Source of the DNA: CAVQBJ01 sp963819075
GTDB lineage: Bacteria; Actinomycetota; Thermoleophilia; Solirubrobacterales; Solirubrobacteraceae
NCBI GenBank assembly: GCA_963819075.1
Contig: CAWFUP010000002.1
Coordinates: 1,116,001 to 1,180,000, forward strand
Length of the DNA: 64,000 nt
Reading direction: 5' to 3'
Positions 1 through 6,202 of this stretch are shown here, piece by piece. The number at the start of each line of letters is the position of its first letter. Positions within the stretch are counted from its first letter, which is position 1. The position numbers were made by a program, and so were the translations under genes. A model generated the notes under the pieces. It was not told the origin of the DNA and searched no databases. It saw nothing but the letters and a program-made list of their open reading frames with translations.

Positions 1-451
1 GCATCCACTGCGTGAGTACCTGCAGGAACAACTCGGCCGAGAGGCGCTCTTCCTGCACGGCGGCACGACCAGGGCGGCGCGCGATGAGATGGTCGCCCGC
101 TTCCAGGACCCCGGGGGACCTGCGCTGTTCGTGCTCTCGCTCAAGGCGGGCGGAACCGGACTGAACCTCACCGCCGCCAACCACGTGATCCATTTCGATC
201 GGTGGTGGAACCCCGCCGTCGAGGATCAGGCGACCGACCGCGCATTTCGCATCGGGCAGCGCAAGAACGTGCAGGTGCGAAAGCTCACCTGCGTGGGCAC
301 GTTGGAAGAGCGCATCGACCGGCTCATCATCCAGAAGAAGGACCTGGCCGAGCGCATCGTCGGCAGCGGCGAGTCGTGGCTAGCCGACCTGGACACCGCC
401 CAGCTGCGCGAGCTCGTGACCCTGTCCGCCGACGCCGTGGCGGTGCGCTGA
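1..451 (+). CDS. SNF2-family helicase, C-terminal part (5' truncated by window edge)
   Basis: Reading frame 2 is open from the first base to the TGA at 449-451, so only the last ~149 residues of a longer protein are present. They carry the helicase C-terminal lobe of SNF2/RapA-type DNA translocases: a GGTGLNLTAANHVI segment (motif V) followed by FDRWWNPAVEDQATDR and FRIGQ (motif VI). A family tail, VGTLEERIDRLIIQKKDLAERI, is also recognisable. SNF2 enzymes remodel or translocate on duplex DNA using ATP; the N-terminal lobe lies outside the window. The stop overlaps the start of the next gene (TGATG), so the two are probably co-translated. Substrate and pathway are unknown. Confidence 0.93.
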   Translation, partial: HPLREYLQEQLGREALFLHGGTTRAARDEMVARFQDPGGPALFVLSLKAGGTGLNLTAANHVIHFDRWWNPAVEDQATDRAFRIGQRKNVQVRKLTCVGTLEERIDRLIIQKKDLAERIVGSGESWLADLDTAQLRELVTLSADAVAVR

Positions 452-1404
452 TGGGGCGCTTCGGGGAGTGGAAGGACTACGAGTACACACGGCCTCTGCC
501 GCCAGAGGGCGGCATCGCGGCCCGCAGCCAGCGCGGCGCGATCGGTGAAACCTGGTGGTCCCAACGCTTCATCGAGCTGCTGGAGTCCTTCGGCGTCGGC
601 AACCGGCTCACTCGCGGGCGCAGCTACGCCCGCCGCGGCCAGGTCGTCGAACTCGACGTGGAGCCGGGCGTAGTGCTCGCGAAGGTGCAGGGGTCGCGCT
701 ACTCGCCCTACAAGGTGCGAATCCGCGCGAAGGTTCTCTCCGACGCGCAATGGCGCCGGGCGGAGAAGGCGATGGCCGCGCAGGCGCTCCCGCTGGCGAC
801 GCTGCTCGCCGGCGAGATGCCCCGCGACATCGAAGACGTGCTCGCGGCCGCCAAGATCGCGCTGTTCCCCCGCTCGCCGGGCGACCTGAACGCGACCTGC
901 ACCTGCCCCGATTGGGAGAACCCCTGCAAGCACGTCGCTGCCGTCTACTACATCCTCGCAGAGCAGTTCGACGCGGACCCGTTCCTGATCTTCGCGTGGC
1001 GCGGGCGCTTGCGGGAGGAACTTCTCGCGGGGCTGCGGACCCGTCGGGCGGCAGGGACCGGATTGACGGCATCGCCGGCGCGACGGTCCCGTTCCCATTC
1101 CCAGTCTGACGGTCCCGCGGCCGACGCCGACCAGCCCGCTGACGCCGGTACCGCAGCGGCGAACCCGGCCGGGGTTGAGCGCTTGCCGCTCGTGCCGCTG
1201 ACCGCTCAGCTCGACCGCTTCTGGATCAGTGGCCCCGGTCTCGCGCAGCTGGTCGTCAATCCGCTGACTGGCGATACACCCGACCTCCTGCTGCGCGAAC
1301 TCGGCCCGGCACCGGACCAATGCGGCGGGGCGAGCCTCATCGAGCAGTTGACGTTGGCGTATGCGATGCTCGCCGATGCCGCCCAGCGACGCGCGATGCG
1401 CTGA
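451..1404 (+). CDS. SWIM zinc-finger protein
   Basis: A 317-residue protein whose ATG shares a base with the stop of the SNF2 gene. Near residues 149-165 it has the SWIM signature CTCPDWENPCKH (CxCx-n-CxH), a small zinc-binding fold thought to contact DNA or protein. The C-terminal ~100 residues are Ala/Pro-rich and less conserved in appearance. Pairing of a SWIM protein with an SNF2 helicase is a recurring arrangement in bacteria, so the two probably act together, but the process is not established. I chose the ATG at 451 because it is translationally coupled to the helicase and because upstream sequence in this frame is a shadow of that gene. Confidence 0.85.
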   Translation: MGRFGEWKDYEYTRPLPPEGGIAARSQRGAIGETWWSQRFIELLESFGVGNRLTRGRSYARRGQVVELDVEPGVVLAKVQGSRYSPYKVRIRAKVLSDAQWRRAEKAMAAQALPLATLLAGEMPRDIEDVLAAAKIALFPRSPGDLNATCTCPDWENPCKHVAAVYYILAEQFDADPFLIFAWRGRLREELLAGLRTRRAAGTGLTASPARRSRSHSQSDGPAADADQPADAGTAAANPAGVERLPLVPLTAQLDRFWISGPGLAQLVVNPLTGDTPDLLLRELGPAPDQCGGASLIEQLTLAYAMLADAAQRRAMR

Positions 1405-1457
1405 GCGCCCACGACGGCGCGCGAGCTGCTCGTCGCGCGCGGGCCCACCGCCAACGG

Positions 1458-1997
1458 TCATGCCGCGAGGATCGTGTCCAGCCCGCCGCGCACGTGGCGC
1501 TGCTGTTCAGCGTTGACGGGAAGGTCGGCGATTCTTGCGTGCAGCGTGGCCGGGTCGACAAGCCCTGCTGCCAGCGCGGAGCGTGCGAAGTCCCAGTCTC
1601 GATCTCGGTTGGCCACGCAGTTGGCGAGTACGAGGTCGTGTGGCTCGAGGCACCACGCCGTCGGTCGGCGGTGGGAACCGACACGCGTCTGGATGTCGAC
1701 TCGCACGAGGCGCTGGCGCCATCCGGCGGGGGCCTTGGCCGTTTCCGGGCCGACGCCATGGGCGTAGTAGCCGTAGGCGCGGTGAAACGGCGAGCCATCG
1801 CCAAGCGACCCGTCTATCTCGTCGGCCTTGGTCGGGTCGCCAAGCGGATAGATGTCGGCCTCCAGGGAGCGAAGCAGGGCCTCGGGCGCGTCGGGGTAGG
1901 AGCCGAGGATGGCTTGGCTGCCGATGACGACGAACTCGTCCTCGCTCACAACGTTGGCTGCGGCGGCCACGACATGTTCGAAGTCGGCGCGTCGCAC
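1458..1997 (-). CDS. DUF6036-like nucleotidyltransferase (toxin-like partner)
   Basis: A 179-residue protein with an N-terminal nucleotidyltransferase-like start: FVVIGSQAILGSYPDA resembles the conserved G(G/S)xA helix of AbiEii/DUF6036 proteins, and EADIYP occupies the place of the metal-binding acidic pair. Such proteins are minimal nucleotidyltransferases often paired with a DNA-binding partner in type IV toxin-antitoxin or abortive-infection modules. The gene starts 2 bp after the stop of the HTH gene upstream, so the pair forms one operon. It converges with the SWIM gene, with 53 bp between them. Toxicity and substrate are inferred from family and context only. Confidence 0.72.
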   Translation of the reverse strand: MRRADFEHVVAAAANVVSEDEFVVIGSQAILGSYPDAPEALLRSLEADIYPLGDPTKADEIDGSLGDGSPFHRAYGYYAHGVGPETAKAPAGWRQRLVRVDIQTRVGSHRRPTAWCLEPHDLVLANCVANRDRDWDFARSALAAGLVDPATLHARIADLPVNAEQQRHVRGGLDTILAA

Positions 1998-1999
1998 GT

Positions 2000-2695
2000 T
2001 CAGCCGATGTCCTGGTTGATGCGCCGCCGCTCAGCCTCGCTGAGCATGCCGGCGAAGGGGGAGTTCTGGCGCAGGTCTCTGCCGCGCTGACTGTCGTCGC
2101 CAAGGACACGGCGGATCTCGGCCAGAGGCTCGCGAAGGATCTGTTCCCACTGCTCGGCATATCGCTCGTCGATGCGGCCCTCCTCACGCCACCGCCACAA
2201 GAGCGTGAGAGCGTCGTTCACCGTCTTTCGACACAACTGCTTCGCGAGCGCCCGATGGTAGGCCAGGCTCCGCCGCTCGGCGCGCGAATGGCCGCCCGCT
2301 TCACCGGCCTGCAGCAGCTCCGACGGGCGCAGCCGCTCAGCGCGTGCCCCGCCAGCTGAGAGGGTCGGTTCGAGTTGGTGACGTGTTCTGGTCGAGTTGG
2401 CCCGGGTCTCCTCGACGGCTTCAAACAGATCAAGCACGCTCGCCGTCGGTACCTCGACCCGCCCGGATGTGGCCTGGACGAGCGGCAGGTCGCCCGACTT
2501 GATCCATCGGTCCAGAGACTTGTGATGCACCCCCAACAGCCGAGCGGCCGTGCGTCGCGACATTGTCGCCCCCAGATCTCGTTCAAGCATCGACCGGACA
2601 GCTGCGAGATCCTCGTCGGGCGCGCTCCGGCGCTCGGCCCGGCGCAGGCGCACGATCGCCTCGAACAGACGCTCTCTTTGTTCAACGACCCCCAT
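2000..2695 (-). CDS. HTH DNA-binding protein, first gene of the nucleotidyltransferase pair
   Basis: 231 residues. Residues ~43-75 read as a MerR/excisionase-type helix-turn-helix (MSRRTAARLLGVHHKSLDRW, then SGDLPLV). The remainder is helical and charged, with no catalytic motif I recognise. It precedes the DUF6036-like gene by 2 bp, the usual order for an antitoxin/regulator with its toxin. A long inverted repeat lies just upstream of its ATG (2711-2746), consistent with autoregulation. Length and architecture resemble HTH partners of AbiEii-like enzymes rather than AbiEi itself. The antitoxin role is inferred. Confidence 0.68.
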   Translation of the reverse strand: MGVVEQRERLFEAIVRLRRAERRSAPDEDLAAVRSMLERDLGATMSRRTAARLLGVHHKSLDRWIKSGDLPLVQATSGRVEVPTASVLDLFEAVEETRANSTRTRHQLEPTLSAGGARAERLRPSELLQAGEAGGHSRAERRSLAYHRALAKQLCRKTVNDALTLLWRWREEGRIDERYAEQWEQILREPLAEIRRVLGDDSQRGRDLRQNSPFAGMLSEAERRRINQDIG

Positions 2696-2710
2696 GAAGC
2701 CATCCTAGCG

Positions 2711-2746
2711 TAAAGCCGCCACTATCTGCGAAATATGGCGGCTTTA
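2711..2746. promoter_or_regulatory. Inverted repeat upstream of the HTH/DUF6036 operon
   Basis: Perfect 11-bp arms TAAAGCCGCCA (2711-2721) and TGGCGGCTTTA (2736-2746) flank a 14-nt AT-rich spacer. The near arm is 15 bp upstream of the ATG at 2695, where an operator overlapping the promoter would sit. It could also fold as a hairpin, but there is no T-tract and no gene ends here. I therefore read it as the autoregulatory site of the HTH protein. Confidence 0.55.
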
Positions 2747-2832
2747 GAGTCGGCCTAGCAGCCTTGGCTCGCCGCTCCGGGGGCCCGTCACCGGGCGAGA
2801 ACCGCCGCGTCTCGGCACCCGAGCGCCGGCGG

Positions 2833-3245
2833 CTACGCTCGCGTTCGTCGGTCGCGGACGGCGCGCACCAGTCTCTCGGCGTGGCGTTGGGCACGCTTGC
2901 GGTCGCCGTTGGTCACGGGCCGGTGGCTGTAGCCGGCGCGCGTCTTCATGCCGAGCAGCGGGCGTAGTGAGTTCGCGAGCTCGCGCCCGCCGGGGCGCAC
3001 GCGGGAGATCAGTGCGAGCGCTTCGTGATGGCTCTCGTCCTGCGCGTGCGCTCCCAATGCGATGCAGCAGATGACATCGGCGGCGGCGATACCGGCGTGG
3101 ACGCACAGCGTGACGTAGGTGTCGCCCACCTCGTCTTCGTCATCGGCGATTCACGAATCGTCTCGGCGGCCTCGAGAAACTGCTCGGCCTTGCGCAGACG
3201 ACCAGCGATCGTCGCCTCATCGCAGGGTCTGGTTCGCGCCGTCAT
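2833..3245 (-). pseudogene. HEPN-domain protein, frameshifted
   Basis: The start MTARTRPCDEATIAGRLRKAEQFLEAAETIRE (from 3245) is in one frame. The continuation, DDEDEVGDTYVT then AGIAAADVICCIALGAHAQDESHHEA and a C-terminal RKRAQRHAERLV, is in another. The switch falls near 3150, where one missing base (an expected GAAATC reading GAATC) would join the two halves; the second frame meets a TGA exactly there. Joined, the product would be a ~137-residue HEPN protein with an R-x4-H-like motif (HEPN RNase toxins use Rx4-6H). It overlaps the end of the MNT gene by 4 bp. Either a real inactivating 1-bp deletion or an assembly error. Confidence 0.7.
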
Positions 3246-3871
3246 CGCTTGGATCCTGATGTGATCAGGCGACGTAGCGCGCGCCGCGAGCCAAACAGCT
3301 CGATGCCATCGACGAGCGCCTCTTCAAGGAGCGGCTCGGAAGGGCCAGTCTCGATCTCCTGCTCGGCGTACTCGATCACGCGAGCGTCGTTGCCCGTCCA
3401 TGCCGTAGCGGACCGCTCGAGCTCAAGCAGCTGCTCGCGCCATTGCTGTGCGTCGGGGTCGCACGTTCGCTTGCGTAGGATCAGCAGGTCGAGGTCACTG
3501 TCTGCGCTGGCCTCGCCTCGCGCGACTGAACCGAACAGCAGCGCGATCTTTGGGTGTTGCTGCCAGGCCGCGATCTGCTCGCGCAGTCGCTCTATCAACT
3601 GTTCGCGCAGGCTCGCCAAGCCTTCGATGGGCGGGGCGGCGAGATGCTCGCGGTTGAGTCGGTATAGATACGCGCCGCCCGCCGCGCGGCGCAACACCAC
3701 TCCTTGGCCGACGAGACGGTCCGCCGCCCGGCGGACTCCCTCAGGGCTCCCGCGACCGATATGTCTGGCGAGCTCTCTGCCGGTGAGCTCGAGGTCCGCT
3801 CGAGCCAGCGCCGCGAGCACGTCGCCGTCGAGCGTTGGTGTCACGACAAGTAATGACCGTCGCCAATCCAT
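3242..3871 (-). CDS. MNT-type nucleotidyltransferase with N-terminal winged helix (HEPN partner)
   Basis: 209 residues. Residues ~1-75 look like a winged helix-turn-helix (LTGRELARHIGRGSPEGVRRAADRLVGQGVV). Residues ~110-140 carry the minimal nucleotidyltransferase signature LLFGSVARGEASADSDLDLL (GSxxRG...DxD). MNT proteins act as antitoxins of HEPN RNases, by adenylylation in characterised examples. The HEPN gene follows with a 4-bp ATGA overlap. The fused wHTH domain and the palindrome touching the ATG suggest that the protein represses its own operon. The motif looks intact although the HEPN partner is frameshifted. Confidence 0.85.
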   Translation of the reverse strand: MDWRRSLLVVTPTLDGDVLAALARADLELTGRELARHIGRGSPEGVRRAADRLVGQGVVLRRAAGGAYLYRLNREHLAAPPIEGLASLREQLIERLREQIAAWQQHPKIALLFGSVARGEASADSDLDLLILRKRTCDPDAQQWREQLLELERSATAWTGNDARVIEYAEQEIETGPSEPLLEEALVDGIELFGSRRALRRLITSGSKR

Positions 3872-3891
3872 ATGCGAAGTATACTACGCAT
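3872..3891. promoter_or_regulatory. 20-bp palindrome abutting the MNT start codon
   Basis: The 20-mer is a near-perfect palindrome: outer arms ATGCG and CGCAT, core AGTATACT, with a single mismatched pair. It starts one base upstream of the ATG (3869-3871, minus strand), so a bound protein would block transcription start or translation. The wHTH domain of the adjacent product is the obvious ligand, by inference. Confidence 0.6.
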
Positions 3892-4155
3892 CTGCCTAGG
3901 ATAGTAGACAGTGCCTCTAGCGTGGCTTGGCGAGTGCCGCGCCCAAACCACAACCCGGTCGTCTTCTCGACCCGGTCGTCTTCTCGAGACACGTGTGGAG
4001 ACACGTATTCTGGGCCGCCGCCCGAAGTACGATCGATGCCCGCAGGTCGGTCCCAACCCGCGTTGTCCGGATGAAGGGGGCAGCAGCGAAATGAAGGGGT
4101 CGGCCCAGTATTTCCGGGGCCCTTCGAACGTCACTTCGTGTCGCGAGAGGCGCCC
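3892..4155. other. Intergenic stretch with a short tandem repeat
   Basis: No credible gene. A 17-bp unit beginning CCCGGTCGTC is repeated head-to-tail at 3954-3970 and 3971-3987, followed by two GACACGT copies. A 12-nt copy of the later tRNA-fragment sequence AATGAAGGGGTC occurs at 4090-4101. These look like remnants at the end of a mobile element. Confidence 0.4.
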
Positions 4156-4284
4156 CGAACTCCGCAAATATGACATGATCTGAGCCGATCTCAGGGCATC
4201 TGAAATCGCTCTGCAGAGCCAAAAAGCCCTGCAAATGAGCTACTCGTAATGAAGGGGTCCCCGGTTCGAGTCCGGGCGTCGGCT
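4156..4284 (+). repeat. Direct repeat copy 1, candidate attR ending in a tRNA-Thr(CGU) 3' fragment
   Basis: 129 bp matching 11805-11933 without gaps, about 18 mismatches by eye. It contains a 28-bp identical block at 4183-4210. The last 42 bp (4243-4284) are the 3' part of a tRNA: anticodon loop CTCGTAA, 3' stem strand TGAAG, T-arm CCCGG-TTCGAGT-CCGGG, acceptor strand CGTCGGC and discriminator T. No 5' half exists upstream, because the sequence before the loop cannot pair with TGAAG. This is the scar expected when an integrase recombines at a tRNA anticodon loop. Confidence 0.75.
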
Positions 4285-4355
4285 TAGAAAGGGGCCTGCT
4301 CAGAGGCTGGTTTGTGGTCGCGAGTATTCCGATGCGGGCGCCGGCGGCGTCAAGG

Positions 4356-4405
4356 CCGGTCGACAAGTGACCCGCCACCCCTGGCGCCGGTTGAAAAGTG
4401 ACCCC
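4356..4405. repeat. IS21-like terminal repeats (remnant)
   Basis: Two similar copies, CCGGTCGACAAGTGACCC (4356-4373) and CCGGTTGAAAAGTGACCC (4387-4404), lie 31 bp apart in the same orientation. IS21-family elements carry multiple terminal repeats containing a (A/C)AAGTGACC-like motif. No istA or istB remains nearby, so this is at best an orphan end. Confidence 0.35.
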
Positions 4406-4651
4406 CCTGTGGGCTTCGTGTTGCGAGCGCGGTCGTCGGTGTCCGCTAGCTCCACTGGTTGCACGTCGACCCAGCAACTCGATTGACGTCGAGATGCTTG
4501 GCCCCGGCCGTCGCAGGAGGAGGCCGCCAAGAAGTCGCGGAACGATTCAGTCACCGACTTGTTATCGGGGACGCAGGCGGGCTGCTTGCGACGATCGCTG
4601 TGCTCTAACCTGACAGGAAAATCCCGCCCGGGTTGCGATGGCGGTGGTGGT

Positions 4652-5890
4652 TCAGGCGGCCTGTGGTAGCTCCTCGATGACGACTTTGTGGCCGAGGCTC
4701 TCGAGTTGGGCGATGAGTCGTTTGGTGATGCGTTCGGGGTCGCGTTTGCGGAAGTAGTCGCCGCCGAGGTCGTTGTAGAGCTCGCCGGTGGAGAGCATGT
4801 GCCAGATGATGCAGAGGATTGAATGTTTGACGGCGCCGAGTGCTTTCTTGTGGCCGCGGCGGGGGCGTAGGCGGGCGTATTGGGCGGCGAGGTAGGAGTC
4901 GTTGGTGCGGATCGCGGCCATCGCGGTTTCTTCCAGGGCCCAGTCGAGCCACTTGGAGCCTTTGCGGGTCTTGCCGGAGCGTCGCCGGCCGGCGGATTGG
5001 TCGTTTCCGGGGCACATCCCGGCCCAGGAGGCGAGCTGCTTGTCGGTCGGGAACACGCTCATGTCGACACCGATCTCGGCGATGATGCATTCGGCGTTTC
5101 GCCGTTGGATGCCGGGGATCGTGCAGAGCAGCTCAACGGCCTGCTCGAAAGGGGCGATCTGCTCTCCGATCGCTTCGGTCAGGTTCCCGATCTGCTCGTC
5201 GAGAAAGTCGAGGTGGGCGAGGATCGCGCCGATCCACACGGCGTGGAGATGATCGAAGCGGCCCTCCAGGGCTTCTTTGAGCGCGGGGATCTTCTTGCGC
5301 AGCTTGCCGCGGGCGAGCTCGGCGAGGATCTCGGGGTTGGTCGTGCCGGAGACGAGCGCGTCGAGCATGTCGCGGCCGGACTTGCCGAGGATGTTGGTGG
5401 CGACGCAGTCGAGCTTGATCCCAGTGTCCTCCAGCGCCTTGTGCAGCCGGTTGGCTTCGCGGGCGCGTTCCTGGATCTGCGTCTTGCGATACCGGGTCAA
5501 GTTCCTGAGCGCGCGGATCGGTTTCGGCGGCACGAAGCTCGCCCTGAGCAGGCCGGCCTCCGCGAGTTGGCACAGCCACTCAGCGTCCTTGACATCGGTC
5601 TTGCGGCCGGGAACTTGTTTGACGTGGCGAGCGTTGACCAGCAGGCAGTCAAACTCGTCCTCGAGGATCGCCCACACGGGTTTCCAATAGACGCCGGTGG
5701 CCTCCATCACGACCTGTTGGACCCCGAACGCCGCCAGCCAATCGCGCAGCGTCAAGAGGCCCGCGACCGTGGTCGGGAACTCCGCCACGTGCTGCTCACG
5801 CGAGCGGCCCTCCCCGGGAATCCGCACGCAAGCGGTGACCTGCTCCTTGTGCACATCCAGCGCCGCCGGGCGCTCAACTACCGTTTCCAT
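4652..5890 (-). CDS. IS110-family transposase (DEDD recombinase)
   Basis: 412 residues from the METVVERPAALDVHK start; the longer upstream in-frame extension has no similarity to the family. The N-terminal DEDD RuvC-like domain shows D in ALDVHK, E in VVMEATGVYW and the DxxD pair in GRKTDVKDAEWL. The C-terminal Transposase_20 domain has LCTIPGIQRRNAECIIAEIG and WAGMCPGNDQSAGRRRSGKTRKG, including the conserved serine. These enzymes insert without target duplication, guided by a bispecific bridge RNA encoded beside the gene. The ORF looks intact. Length is usual for the family. Confidence 0.95.
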   Translation of the reverse strand: METVVERPAALDVHKEQVTACVRIPGEGRSREQHVAEFPTTVAGLLTLRDWLAAFGVQQVVMEATGVYWKPVWAILEDEFDCLLVNARHVKQVPGRKTDVKDAEWLCQLAEAGLLRASFVPPKPIRALRNLTRYRKTQIQERAREANRLHKALEDTGIKLDCVATNILGKSGRDMLDALVSGTTNPEILAELARGKLRKKIPALKEALEGRFDHLHAVWIGAILAHLDFLDEQIGNLTEAIGEQIAPFEQAVELLCTIPGIQRRNAECIIAEIGVDMSVFPTDKQLASWAGMCPGNDQSAGRRRSGKTRKGSKWLDWALEETAMAAIRTNDSYLAAQYARLRPRRGHKKALGAVKHSILCIIWHMLSTGELYNDLGGDYFRKRDPERITKRLIAQLESLGHKVVIEELPQAA

Positions 5891-6097
5891 CTGACCTCCG
5901 AGAACGCGATCGACAAGATCGCCGCCCAGGGGCCTCTGAGAACTAACGAATCTGACGAGCGTGCTCTTGGCAACAGTCCGGAACCCCGGGGAGACCCACA
6001 CGCCAAACTAGTCTCGGGCTCACAAGCACCAAGCAGTGATCGGCGTCGAGGGCGACCCCGGAATCAAACCATTTTCATCCGCCCGCGACCGGCCGCC
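5891..6097 (-). ncRNA. Candidate IS110 bridge RNA region
   Basis: In IS110-group elements the non-coding end upstream of the transposase encodes the bridge RNA. Here ~200 nt without a gene precede the start at 5890. A possible stem GAGAC/GTCTC (5991-5995 with 6011-6015) closes a 15-nt loop, compatible with one of the two guide loops. I could not derive target- or donor-binding pairs, so this call rests on position and family knowledge. Confidence 0.3.
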
Positions 6098-6132
6098 AGG
6101 CCAGCCCAACTAGTCGCGCGCTTGGCTGGCCT
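6098..6132. repeat. Inverted repeat upstream of the NACHT gene
   Basis: AGGCCAGCCCAA (6098-6109) and TTGGCTGGCCT (6122-6132) pair with one bulge around a 12-nt loop. It sits between the IS110 leader and the NACHT start at 6203. It may be an old terminator, an operator or an IS-proximal structure. Confidence 0.4.
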
Positions 6133-6202
6133 CACCTATCGGCATCCGTCTCTTGACGCGCCGCAGGAGGCCGAGCGCTCGGCAACCGTAGGGGGAGTAG
6201 AC

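Larger units (their letters stand above)
4605..6097 (-). mobile_element. IS110-family insertion sequence (approximate limits)
   Basis: Built around the transposase at 4652-5890. IS110 elements lack conventional terminal inverted repeats, so neither end can be fixed by inspection. The limits given take in short flanks, including the ~200-bp leader where this family encodes its bridge RNA. The insertion lies between the island's left boundary and the NACHT gene. Confidence 0.5.

Noticed and set aside
3917..4477. Minus-strand ORF with a TPGLEPGTPSLRVA motif
   Set aside because: This familiar spurious translation comes from the reverse complement of tRNA 3' ends; it spans the att repeat and is not a gene.
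4880..6202. Upstream extension of the NACHT reading frame by ~440 residues
   Set aside because: It is antisense to the IS110 transposase. A GTG with a strong ribosome site at 6203 is the better start.
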